A DNA stretch of 64,000 nucleotides from Bacteroidetes bacterium 2013_40CM_41_45 (GCA_002215675.1 NGFH01000002.1:533887-597886), one strand, 5' to 3'; counted from the first letter of the stretch, positions 54,702-62,744 are shown. Made by a program: numbers and translations. The notes: a model not told the origin generated them from the letters alone.

Positions 54702-56578
54702 CGTACAATCAGTACAGGAATATTAACGCGGTGCCGCACTGCATTTACTGTTGTTCCGAAAATCAAATCTTTTAACCCGCGGTGCCCGTGAGCGCCCAGC
54801 ACCAGCAAATCAGCGTGGTATGCATTTGCAATCTCGGGGATAACTTTTTTCGGGTTTCCGTAACCAAGTTTTATTTCTGAATGGAATCCTTTTTGTTCCA
54901 GCTCGGCGGCATATTTTTTCAAGCCCGCATCATCGCTTTCCGTTTCCATGTCGTCAATTTCGCTGTCCATCATTATCGCCCCGGCCGATTCCACAACGTG
55001 AATGAGAAGATACTGCGCATGGGTTCCGCCTTGCGCCAGTGCATGGCTTATGGTTTTTTCATCCATCGAGGAGAAGTCGACACATACGGCAATTTTCTTG
55101 TGCGTGAACGGAGTAAGCGTTGTGAAGTCTGTCATAGGTGGATGAATTCGTTTCGTTTTTGACAGGATGCGTTTGTCAATAAACGGTTTAAAGATAATGT
55201 AGAGCAGAAGAATACCCGTGCCGCACGTAACAGGTACAACGGTAAGCCACAGCACAAGCGGGTTCGCAGAGGTTTTGAGCCACCCGGAAATGGTTTCAAA
55301 CACCAGCTTTACATTCAGCAAGACAATGGTGAGGGCAGAAATCCATGCAAGTACTTTGACATAATTTTTAATCGTAAACTCTTTCATCTTCGCTTTATCA
55401 CTGCAAAAATGAATGAGTGGTATAATGGCAAAGCCAAGCTGCAAACTAAGAACAACCTGGCTCAGCACAAGCAGTTCACCCGTTGCGTCTTCTCCGAAAT
55501 AAATAATGGTGATGAGTGCAGGAATGATGGCGATAAGCCGTGTGATTAACCTGCGAAGCCACGGAGCAATACGCAGGTTCAGATAACCTTCCATTATAAT
55601 TTGACCCGCCAATGTTCCGGTAAGCGTTGAACTCTGCCCCGATGCGATAAGCGCTACTGCAAAAAAGAGCGGTGCAAGTGTGGTTCCAAGAAGCGGCGCA
55701 AGAAATTTATGTGCGTCCTGGATTTCCGATACATCAAACATTCCGTTTTTGAAAAATGCCGATGCGGCAAGAACCAGGATAGCTGCGTTGACGAAGAATG
55801 CAAGGTTTAAGGCAATGGCAGAATCTATTATGTTGAACCGGATTGCTTTTTTTGTTTCAGCTATGGTACGTTCAAATTTTCTTGTCTGTACTAATGCCGA
55901 ATGCAAATAGAGATTGTGCGGCATAACGGTTGCTCCTATAATGCCAATAGCAATGTAAAGCGCCTGATAGTTGGGTAGTGATGGAATAAACCCTGTTACA
56001 ATTTCACCGATGGCTGGTTTAGCAAAAATCATTTCAGCCACAAAGGATAAGCCGATAATTATGATAAGAGAAATAATGAATGCCTCCATTTTTCTCATTC
56101 CAAAGTTGATAAGAAATAAAAGAAGAAACGTGTCAAGAACCGTGAAGCAAACGCCCCAGATAAGAGGCAACCCGAACAAAAGCTGCAGCCCTATTGCCAT
56201 ACCAAGCACTTCGGCAAGGTCGCAGGCAGCAATAGCGATTTCTGCCAGCACATATAGAAAAAGGTTTACGGCCCTCGGATAATTTTCGCGTGATGCCTGC
56301 GCTAAATCTCTTCCCCTTACAATTCCGAGCCGGGCGCTCAGACTCTGTAGCAGCAATGCCATCAGGTTCGACATGAGCAAAACCCAAATCAGCTTATATC
56401 CAAACTGGCTTCCGCCGGCAATGTCGGTCGCCCAGTTGCCGGGGTCCATGTACCCGACACTTACCAGGTATGCAGGCCCGAGAAATGCAAAAAGTTTTTT
56501 CCACAGACCCGACTGCTGTTTTACTTCAACCGAAGAATGTACCTCTGCGAGAGAGACCGATGCTTTTTCTATTTTCAT
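54698..56578 (-). CDS. Nramp family divalent metal transporter fused to a UspA domain
   Basis: A 626-aa fusion. Residues about 25-470 are an Nramp/MntH transporter with the metal-binding DPGNW in helix 1 ([14 protein letters not shown]) and MPH in helix 6 ([16 protein letters not shown]), expected to import Mn2+ or Fe2+ with protons. Residues about 490-626 are a cytoplasmic UspA domain with the nucleotide motif [16 protein letters not shown]. The fusion links transport to a nucleotide or stress sensor. It overlaps the upstream DtxR-type regulator by ATGA and the downstream smpB by ATGA. Confidence 0.93.
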   Translation of the reverse strand: MKIEKASVSLAEVHSSVEVKQQSGLWKKLFAFLGPAYLVSVGYMDPGNWATDIAGGSQFGYKLIWVLLMSNLMALLLQSLSARLGIVRGRDLAQASRENYPRAVNLFLYVLAEIAIAACDLAEVLGMAIGLQLLFGLPLIWGVCFTVLDTFLLLFLINFGMRKMEAFIISLIIIIGLSFVAEMIFAKPAIGEIVTGFIPSLPNYQALYIAIGIIGATVMPHNLYLHSALVQTRKFERTIAETKKAIRFNIIDSAIALNLAFFVNAAILVLAASAFFKNGMFDVSEIQDAHKFLAPLLGTTLAPLFFAVALIASGQSSTLTGTLAGQIIMEGYLNLRIAPWLRRLITRLIAIIPALITIIYFGEDATGELLVLSQVVLSLQLGFAIIPLIHFCSDKAKMKEFTIKNYVKVLAWISALTIVLLNVKLVFETISGWLKTSANPLVLWLTVVPVTCGTGILLLYIIFKPFIDKRILSKTKRIHPPMTDFTTLTPFTHKKIAVCVDFSSMDEKTISHALAQGGTHAQYLLIHVVESAGAIMMDSEIDDMETESDDAGLKKYAAELEQKGFHSEIKLGYGNPKKVIPEIANAYHADLLVLGAHGHRGLKDLIFGTTVNAVRHRVNIPVLIVR

Positions 56579-57237
56579 TTTTTAATAACCAAAAGATTTT
56601 TTGCAATGTCGTTGCTGATATGCGTTGCAGATTTTTTACTTCCGCAGGTAATGTTCATAGAACGGTCGTATTCAGCAATGTCCTCGACTTTTAAAACCGT
56701 GCCTACATTCAACCCAATAGCCTCAAGATGTTTCAGGAATGAAGGATGGTGGTCGACAACTCCGGAGATAATCGCTTTGTCTCCTTCGCCAAGTGACGAT
56801 AGAAGCACAGAGCGCTGAGCCGGAACTTTTCCGTTCGAATCGGGAATAGGGTCTCCGTGAGGGTCGGCAGAAGGGTAACCGAGAAACTCATCAAGCCGCT
56901 CAATCAGTTTGTCTGAACTTATATGTTCAAGCTGCTCGGCAACGGCATGCACTTCATCCCAACCGAATTTTAATTTCTCTGCAAGAAACATTTCCCACAG
57001 GCGGTGCTTGCGTATGATATTGAGCGCTGCTTTTTTGCCTTGCTCGGTAAGCTTTACGCCCTGGTATTTTTTGTAGATGATAAATTTTTTTCTTCCGAGT
57101 TTTTGGAGCATGTCTGTAACGGATGCGGAAGATGTGCCCATTTTTCCGGCTAGGTCTGACGTATAAACCTGCGATTTGTTTTCATCGGAAAGTTTGTAAA
57201 CGGCTTTCAGGTAATTTTCTTCGGAGAGTGTGTTCAT
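56575..57237 (-). CDS. DtxR/MntR family metal-dependent repressor
   Basis: A 220-aa regulator. The winged HTH is at 1-65 (SEENYLKAVYKLSDENKSQVYTSDLAGKMGTSSASVTDMLQKL), the dimerisation and metal-binding domain at about 66-145 (includes EQLEHISSDKLIERLDEFLG), and a C-terminal FeoA/SH3-like domain at about 150-220. It should repress metal uptake when Mn2+ or Fe2+ is high. It is in an operon with the Nramp transporter. A matching palindrome lies upstream of the operon at 58041-58056. Confidence 0.92.
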   Translation of the reverse strand: MNTLSEENYLKAVYKLSDENKSQVYTSDLAGKMGTSSASVTDMLQKLGRKKFIIYKKYQGVKLTEQGKKAALNIIRKHRLWEMFLAEKLKFGWDEVHAVAEQLEHISSDKLIERLDEFLGYPSADPHGDPIPDSNGKVPAQRSVLLSSLGEGDKAIISGVVDHHPSFLKHLEAIGLNVGTVLKVEDIAEYDRSMNITCGSKKSATHISNDIAKNLLVIKK

Positions 57238-58025
57238 TTTGTTTTTGTAAAAGGATGTTCAAAGGATAAGTAAAAAATAAATCCGGCTTTGCTGGCGCCC
57301 TCAGAGATTTCGACTGGCACAGACAAGCCCGGAACAATCTGAAGCCCTGACTTAAAATTGATAACAGTCCGGAACCCGGGATTCCAGGTAAGCGATGATG
57401 TTCCGGAGGATGAATTTTCTTGTGAAATTTTTTGGACGGAATACAGAAATTCACTCAGTAAATTAAAGTTGTTTGAAGGCATATAAATAATGCTCAGGCC
57501 CGAAAGGGAAGTGTTTATTTCCGACTTCAAACCGGTGGCCTCAGATTTTTCCGAGGTAAAATTTCCGCCTGCGTTGATATGCATAATCCAGAATTTATTC
57601 AGCGGTATGCTAAGCGGCAAAAAAATCTCTATGCCCGATTTATAGGTTGGGATACCTTTACTGTGAACGGGAAGAATAGCCGTGATACGGGGAGCAAAAA
57701 ATAATTTTTCGTTGCCCACCGCCTGGTAGCGGTAATTAAGAATTATGTTTTCAAGATACATTCCTGTGAATCCTGATTCAATTCCCACTAGAGGCAACGA
57801 ATAAGAGAACTGGTGACGGCCGGAAAAGACCGGCCACTCCTGTGTAAAAGAAAATGATTCAGGGGTGAAAGAACCGTTCATTCGCAGGAGGCAGATATGC
57901 TGCACAACTCCCTTTTCCTGGTTGAATGCTTCCTCTATAAGAAAGGAATTGTCACGGATAGGCTGTGATTCCTGGGCTGAAGCCATGGAACATAATGAAA
58001 TAAAAAACAATATAAAATATTTCAT
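57234..58025 (-). CDS. Outer-membrane protein of the metal operon (Phenol_MetA_deg-like)
   Basis: A 263-aa exported protein. The signal peptide begins MKYFILFFISLCSMASAQ, so I chose the ATG at 58025; the longer frame adds 24 residues without function. The opening of the mature part (RDNSFLIEEAFNQEKGVVQHI) resembles the MetA-pathway/transporter-like outer-membrane family. The remainder is beta strands ending in FIFYLSFEHPF. It overlaps the DtxR gene by ATGA. Its place suggests a role in metal passage across the outer membrane, which is inference. Confidence 0.75.
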   Translation of the reverse strand: MKYFILFFISLCSMASAQESQPIRDNSFLIEEAFNQEKGVVQHICLLRMNGSFTPESFSFTQEWPVFSGRHQFSYSLPLVGIESGFTGMYLENIILNYRYQAVGNEKLFFAPRITAILPVHSKGIPTYKSGIEIFLPLSIPLNKFWIMHINAGGNFTSEKSEATGLKSEINTSLSGLSIIYMPSNNFNLLSEFLYSVQKISQENSSSGTSSLTWNPGFRTVINFKSGLQIVPGLSVPVEISEGASKAGFIFYLSFEHPFTKTK

Positions 58026-58040
58026 TACCAGAAAATAAAT

Positions 58041-58056
58041 TTTAGGTAAACCTAAA
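58041..58056. promoter_or_regulatory. DtxR/MntR-type operator palindrome
   Basis: TTTAGGT-AA-ACCTAAA is a perfect 7-2-7 inverted repeat, 15 nt upstream of the first gene of the metal operon. TTTAGG/CCTAAA half-sites are typical for DtxR-family repressors. On the minus strand an ATATTTTG sequence that fits the -7 element loosely lies about 20 nt upstream, so a bound repressor would sit at the transcription start. Confidence 0.72.
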
Positions 58057-58101
58057 GTATTATTTCGACATGGCAAAATATATTTAAAATGGTTCAATTG
58101 C

Positions 58102-58109
58102 TATCTTTG
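58102..58109 (+). promoter_or_regulatory. -7 element TATCTTTG, nearly leaderless pyrD promoter
   Basis: TATCTTTG is a full match to TAnnTTTG and ends 7 nt before the pyrD ATG, so transcription should begin within a few bases of the start codon. The -33 region has no clear TTTG. Confidence 0.6.
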
Positions 58110-58116
58110 GCAACAT

Positions 58117-59148
58117 ATGTATAAGCTGCTTTTCAGACCGCTTCTTTTTCTTCTTCCGGCTGAGGCCGCCCATGCTGTTACCATGGGAATTTTTAATGTA
58201 ATTACACGGATTCCCTTCCTGAAATTGCTCATTAAAAATTCTTATTCCGGGGAAGACAAAAATCAAAGCGTAAATATCGCAGGTTTGAATTTTAAAAACA
58301 GGGTAGGGCTTGCAGCGGGCTTTGATAAGAACGGAAAGTATATTAATGCACTTGCCTGTCTCGGGTTCGGGCATATTGAAGTGGGAACTGTGACACCTCT
58401 TTCGCAACCGGGAAATCCAAAGCCAAGATTATTCCGCCTCAAAAAAGATGAAGCCCTCATTAACCGGATGGGATTTAACAATGACGGAGCAAAGGCAGTT
58501 GCCGGAAGATTAAAGAAGAAAAAGCAGAATATTATTGTAGGAGTGAACATTGGTAAGAACAAAGACACCCCGAACGAACAAGCCGTTGATGACTATGAAA
58601 AATGTTTCAGGGAACTATACGATGTGGCAGATTATTTTGTTGTGAACGTCAGCTCACCAAATACACCCGGGCTCAGAGAACTGCAGGAGAAAGAGGCATT
58701 GAGAAAAATATTATTTCGCTTGCAGGAAATTAATTCAGAGGAGAGACGCAAACCGATTTTCCTGAAAATCTCACCTGACCTCACCCTTTCCCAACTGGAC
58801 GACATTGTTGAAGTAGTTCTTGAGACAAAAATTGCAGGGGTTATCGGATCTAATACAACCATTGCACGTGAGCACCTCCGAACTCCAAAGCCCCAACTCC
58901 TCACTATAGGCAACGGAGGATTGAGTGGACGACCTCTGGCTAAGTCCAGCACAGAAATGATACGGTATTTATCGCTTAAAGCGCAGGGAAAATTTTCAAT
59001 CATCGGCTGCGGAGGAATTTTTTCAGGAAACGATGCACTAGAAAAAATTAATGCCGGCGCAGATTTGGTACAACTATATACCGGATTTATTTACGAGGGG
59101 CCATCGCTGGTAAAAAAAATATGTAAAAAATTGTCAGACGTCAGATGA
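58117..59148 (+). CDS. pyrD: Dihydroorotate dehydrogenase (quinone), class 2
   Basis: A 343-aa membrane-associated flavoenzyme oxidising dihydroorotate to orotate with quinone in pyrimidine synthesis. The N-terminal hydrophobic helices (MYKLLFRPLLFLLPAEAAHA) are the class 2 mark. FMN and substrate motifs include GLAAGFDKNGKYINAL, EVGTVTPLSQPGNPKPRLFRL, NVSSPNTPGLRELQ (catalytic Ser) and GCGGIFSGNDALEKI. The last residues (SDVR) and the stop lie in the left arm of inverted heptad element C. Confidence 0.95.
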   Translation: MYKLLFRPLLFLLPAEAAHAVTMGIFNVITRIPFLKLLIKNSYSGEDKNQSVNIAGLNFKNRVGLAAGFDKNGKYINALACLGFGHIEVGTVTPLSQPGNPKPRLFRLKKDEALINRMGFNNDGAKAVAGRLKKKKQNIIVGVNIGKNKDTPNEQAVDDYEKCFRELYDVADYFVVNVSSPNTPGLRELQEKEALRKILFRLQEINSEERRKPIFLKISPDLTLSQLDDIVEVVLETKIAGVIGSNTTIAREHLRTPKPQLLTIGNGGLSGRPLAKSSTEMIRYLSLKAQGKFSIIGCGGIFSGNDALEKINAGADLVQLYTGFIYEGPSLVKKICKKLSDVR

Positions 59149-59299
59149 CGGATGTCCGGTGTAAAAAATGGGACAACAATATAAATTTGAAAAGCTTGAA
59201 GTGTGGCAATTAGCTGTTGAACTTTTCGCTAAAATTACAAGCACTCATTAATTCGCTTAACAAATGAAAACATCCGACATCAGTCATCCGTCATCGGAC
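59133..59299. mobile_element. Inverted heptad element C enclosing a four-helix-bundle remnant
   Basis: The left arm (59133-59161) is four units of the GTCAGAY/GACGGAT type plus G. The right arm (59271-59299) is C plus four units of the ATCCGAC type. The arms are reverse complements at about 22 of 29 positions. The core between them (109 nt) holds a short frame resembling S23 / 23S rRNA intervening-sequence proteins. The left arm overlaps the pyrD stop. The right arm codes the N-terminus of the HMG-CoA lyase. Arm design is identical to elements A and B. Called mobile by inference only. Confidence 0.6.
59168..59251 (+). pseudogene. Remnant of an S23-like four-helix-bundle protein gene
   Basis: A 27-codon frame begins MGQQYKFEKLEVWQLAVEL and stops after KITSTH. 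The pattern FEKLEVWQLAVEL matches the N-terminus of the four-helix-bundle family (S23 ribosomal / 23S rRNA intervening-sequence proteins, about 115-130 aa), in which FxxLEVWQKAxEL is typical. The rest of the gene is missing. A second frame just after (SLIRLTN) could be the family C-terminus after an internal deletion with frameshift, which is tentative. The assignment rests on my memory of the family pattern, since a short match cannot be proven without a search. Confidence 0.6.
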
Positions 59300-60184
59300 A
59301 TTATCATTACCGAGTGTCCCAGAGACGCTATGCAGGGTATTCACGATTATATTCCCGCAAATATTAAAGCAGCGTACATCAATAAACTTCTGCGTGTTGG
59401 ATTTGATGTGATTGATTTCGGAAGCTTTGTCTCTCCAAAAGCAATTCCCCAAATGAAAGATACAGCCGAAGTATTAAGTAAATTGGATAGAGAATATATT
59501 TCAATACCTGGTCAATCATCAATGACCAATAACCAATCACCAACCAAGCTGCTCGCTATCATAGCCAATGAGAGGGGCGCAAAGGATGCCGCTGCATTCG
59601 ATGAAATAACTTTTCTCGGTTACCCTTTTTCTGTTTCAGAAGAATTTCAGAAAAGAAATACCAACCATACTATTGCAGAATCGCTGCCTGTTGTGGAGGC
59701 GATTCAGGGTCTCTGCCTTAAAAAAAATAAGCAGCTTGTTATTTATATCTCCATGGGTTTCGGAAACCCCTATGGCGAAGAATGGAATGCCGATATCGTT
59801 ATTAAATGGGTAACACATCTTGCAGGCATGGGCATAAAAATTATCCCGCTTGCCGATACCGTTGGTGTTTCCAATCCTGAAAACATCACCCGCCTCTTTT
59901 CAAACCTTATTCCCGAATTTCCCGGTGTGGAATTCGGGGCGCATCTTCATACCCGTCCCGACCAATGGAAAGAAAAGATTGAAGCGGCTTATGGCAGCGG
60001 GTGCCGCAGGTTCGATTCAACCATAAAAGGCATAGGCGGCTGCCCTATGGCAAAAGATGAATTGGTGGGAAATCTGGCAACAGAAAACATGGTTGGTTTT
60101 TGCAGGGAAAAAAATATCCCCATATCGCTAAACGAACAGGCGTTACGGGAAGCCATTTTTTCCTCTTCAAAAGTTTTTTTCTGA
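59264..60184 (+). CDS. Hydroxymethylglutaryl-CoA lyase
   Basis: A 306-aa TIM-barrel lyase splitting HMG-CoA to acetoacetate and acetyl-CoA (leucine and ketone-body metabolism). It has ECPRDAMQG (Arg-Asp pair), DFGSFVSPKAIPQM, SMGFGNPYG, ADTVGVSNPE, GAHLHTRPD and the Cys loop GIGGCPMAKDELVGNLATE. Two stretches look foreign. The first about ten residues (KTSDISHPSSD) come from the right arm of element C. A polar stretch near residues 84-94 (GQSSMTNNQSP) comes from an internal heptad array where relatives, as I recall them, have a much shorter loop. The core is intact. Confidence 0.9.
   Translation: MKTSDISHPSSDIIITECPRDAMQGIHDYIPANIKAAYINKLLRVGFDVIDFGSFVSPKAIPQMKDTAEVLSKLDREYISIPGQSSMTNNQSPTKLLAIIANERGAKDAAAFDEITFLGYPFSVSEEFQKRNTNHTIAESLPVVEAIQGLCLKKNKQLVIYISMGFGNPYGEEWNADIVIKWVTHLAGMGIKIIPLADTVGVSNPENITRLFSNLIPEFPGVEFGAHLHTRPDQWKEKIEAAYGSGCRRFDSTIKGIGGCPMAKDELVGNLATENMVGFCREKNIPISLNEQALREAIFSSSKVFF
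59512..59546. repeat. Heptad array inside HMG-CoA lyase gene
   Basis: Five units (TCAATCA, TCAATGA, CCAATAA, CCAATCA, CCAACCA) run with an exact 7-nt period and are translated without a stop as QSSMTNNQSPT. They fall in a loop after a helix (VLSKLD) and before the strand TKLLAIIAN. The units are close to the TGACYAA and TCAATAA arrays elsewhere. Confidence 0.72.
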
Positions 60185-60240
60185 TTCATAAAAAGAATCT
60201 TTTCCTTTGCTTATACTTGCACAAATTGAAATCAAAAATC

Positions 60241-62679
60241 ATGAATAAAAGATTTTCTGTAATTATTTCAGCATCAGTAATATTATTATTTGCGCTGCAG
60301 GTGCAGGCACAACATCCGCGCACCGTTGCTGCCGATAATGCTTTCAACAAAGGCGATTACTATGATGCTATTGACCTCTATAAACAGGCATATACCAAGG
60401 AGAAGAACAAGAATGTTAAATCGGAAATCATTTTCAAAACCGCGGAGTGTTACCGTATGGTAAATGATGCCAAAAACCAAGAAGTATGGTATGATAAAGC
60501 CATAAAAGCCGGTTATAAGGATAATGTAGCGCTGCTTCGCATTGCCGATGCTATAAAATTCCAGGGCAGATATGACGAGGCAATAGCCAAGTATAATGAA
60601 TATCTTGCCGCGGCTCCGGGCGATGAGAAGGGAACAATGGGAGTAAAATCCTGCGAACAGGCCCAGAAATGGAAAGACAGCCCCACCCGCCACAAAATTG
60701 AAAATGTATCTCCTCTTAATACCCGTTATGCTGACTTTTGTGCATCGTATGCCACACGTGATAAACGCACTCTGTTTTTCTGTTCTTCGAGGCAAGAAGC
60801 GACAGGAAAAATAAATGACGGAGGCACGGGAGAAAAATTCCAGGATTTATTTGAAGCACATGTTGATAAAAAAGGAAAATGGAGTACACCTGTTCCGGTA
60901 ACTGAGCCGGTAAACGGACCCGCCAACGAAGGAGCCGCTACGCTCGACCGCAAAGCGCAGGAAATGTATTTCACCCGTTGTTCGTTTGATAAGAACAGGG
61001 TAGGAAGCTGCGCTATATTTTATACCAAACGCAAGGGGCCATCATGGGAAATTCCGATTGATATGAAACTTTGTCCTGATTCTTTTACAGCAGGACATCC
61101 TACACTTTCTGCCGATGAACAGACGCTTTATTTTTCATCTGATATGCCGGGTAGCATCGGCGGAAAAGATATATGGATGTCGAAATACGATAAGAAGAAA
61201 AAAGAGTGGGGAACACCCGAAAACCTTGGTCCTGTAGTCAACACCGAAGAGGATGAAATGTTCCCGTTTTCTGCCGATGACGGAGTGCTGTATTTTGCTT
61301 CCAAAGGTCATGGCGGCATGGGCGGGCTTGATATTTACAAGACAAAATTCGATGGCAACCAGTGGTCGGACCCGGTAAACTTGCGTTACCCGATTAATAC
61401 ATCGGCTGATGATTTTGCTTATATTGTAAATGAAACCAATGACAGGGGCTACCTCACCTCTAACCGCGATGGCGGAAAAGGAGGCGATGATATTTACCAG
61501 TGGATTTTGCCCCCGCTTGTGTTTACTGTTTCGGGAAAAGTTTTTGATGCAGACACAAAAGCAATGCTTGAAGGAGCCGATATTGTTCTCACCGGCACTT
61601 CAGACGGAACCACCGTTCCGTTTAAGACAGATAAGTCTGGTGTATATAAATTCGACCTGAAGCCGGAGACCGATTACAGGGTGTCTGCAACAAAAAAAGA
61701 TTACCTGAATAAATATGTAGACCTCACCACCAAAGGACTTGAACATTCCAAGGATTTCATTGGTGATTTTGACTTTGCATTGCAGTCAACGATCAAGCCC
61801 ATCGTGCTGCCCAATATTCTTTATGACCTTGACAAGTACAATCTTCGCCCCGAATCAAAAATTGCTTTGGACAGCCTGGTTATGACTCTGAATGATAACC
61901 CTACGGTTGTTATTGAAATTGGCTCCCACACAGATACCCGTGCAGACGACCAGTATAACCTGGTGCTTTCAAACAACAGGGCAAAATCAGTTGTGGATTA
62001 CCTTATTGAAAAAGGAATTAATAAAGAGCGGCTCGAATACAAGGGATATGGAGAAACCGTTCCGCGCGTGCTTGCTTCAGATATCGGACACTTTAAAGGA
62101 GGAGACGTTATCACTGATGCATTCATTTCAAAGTTGAAAGGTAAAGCCCTCCAAGAGGAAGCGCACCAGCTAAACCGCAGAACGGAATTTAAAGTGCTGC
62201 GCAATGATTATGTAAAGCCGGGAACTGAAAATACTCCACCCAAGCAGCCGGAGCGTGTGGCTACGGAAGAAAATAATGTTCCCACCAAGGTTGAGCTTGA
62301 GGATAAATCTGATACTACAGCAAAGGTGGAACAAGCTCCTGCGCCTGAACAGCCTAAAGAGCCGGGTAAGATTCACGTTGTTGAAAAAGGAGACACGTAT
62401 CAAAAAGTTGCAAAACGCTATGGCATTACCCAGCAGGATATAAAGAAGCTCAATAACCTGAAAGCCGAACCTATCTATGAAGGCATGGAATTAAAAGTGG
62501 AAAAGGACGGGAACTACACAGAGTACGACATGAAGTTTTATGAATTGCAAAAAGACGATAAGTCATGGTCTGCCGTTGCCAAGAAACTCAAAATGAAAGG
62601 GGGGGATTTGAAAAAACTTAATCCGAAAATTGATGACAATACATTCCGCGAGGGAATGAGAATAAGAAAAGAGAAGTAG
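60241..62679 (+). CDS. PorE-like OmpA family protein with TPR, PD40, CRD and LysM domains
   Basis: An 812-aa envelope protein. Signal peptide (ALQVQAQ), TPR-like helices (about 28-150), WD40/PD40 beta-propeller repeats (about 160-415: GGKDIWMSKYD, GGLDIYKTKFD), a carboxypeptidase regulatory-like module (about 425-505), an OmpA peptidoglycan-binding domain (about 518-660: ILYDLDKYNLRPES, GSHTDTRADDQYNLVLSNNRA), and LysM modules at about 710-755 and 765-812. TPR-PD40-CRD-OmpA is the layout of PorE, a type IX secretion component. The LysM tail is extra. The ATG at 60241 gives the signal peptide. The longer frame runs back inside the lyase gene. Confidence 0.88.
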   Translation: MNKRFSVIISASVILLFALQVQAQHPRTVAADNAFNKGDYYDAIDLYKQAYTKEKNKNVKSEIIFKTAECYRMVNDAKNQEVWYDKAIKAGYKDNVALLRIADAIKFQGRYDEAIAKYNEYLAAAPGDEKGTMGVKSCEQAQKWKDSPTRHKIENVSPLNTRYADFCASYATRDKRTLFFCSSRQEATGKINDGGTGEKFQDLFEAHVDKKGKWSTPVPVTEPVNGPANEGAATLDRKAQEMYFTRCSFDKNRVGSCAIFYTKRKGPSWEIPIDMKLCPDSFTAGHPTLSADEQTLYFSSDMPGSIGGKDIWMSKYDKKKKEWGTPENLGPVVNTEEDEMFPFSADDGVLYFASKGHGGMGGLDIYKTKFDGNQWSDPVNLRYPINTSADDFAYIVNETNDRGYLTSNRDGGKGGDDIYQWILPPLVFTVSGKVFDADTKAMLEGADIVLTGTSDGTTVPFKTDKSGVYKFDLKPETDYRVSATKKDYLNKYVDLTTKGLEHSKDFIGDFDFALQSTIKPIVLPNILYDLDKYNLRPESKIALDSLVMTLNDNPTVVIEIGSHTDTRADDQYNLVLSNNRAKSVVDYLIEKGINKERLEYKGYGETVPRVLASDIGHFKGGDVITDAFISKLKGKALQEEAHQLNRRTEFKVLRNDYVKPGTENTPPKQPERVATEENNVPTKVELEDKSDTTAKVEQAPAPEQPKEPGKIHVVEKGDTYQKVAKRYGITQQDIKKLNNLKAEPIYEGMELKVEKDGNYTEYDMKFYELQKDDKSWSAVAKKLKMKGGDLKKLNPKIDDNTFREGMRIRKEK

Positions 62680-62696
62680 ATGCAGAAAAAGATTTC

Positions 62697-62736
62697 AAAG
62701 CGTTCCGGTTGTGCAGCATCCGGGGCGCTTTTTTAT
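62697..62736 (+). terminator. Terminator after the PorE-like gene
   Basis: AAAGCG-TT-CCGG pairs with CCGG-GG-CGCTTT around an 11-nt loop, followed by six or more T. It separates the PorE-like gene from purM. Confidence 0.82.
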
Positions 62737-62744
62737 TTTCACAA

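Noticed and set aside
58877-58904. Heptad-like stretch in pyrD (TCCGAAC type)
   Set aside because: Four degenerate units fit a 7-nt period, but the encoded segment has the same length as in other dihydroorotate dehydrogenases as I recall them, so chance or codon use explains it.
60100-60240. Extension of the PorE-like gene back into the lyase gene
   Set aside because: It would overlap the HMG-CoA lyase by 85 nt and hide the signal peptide that begins at 60241.
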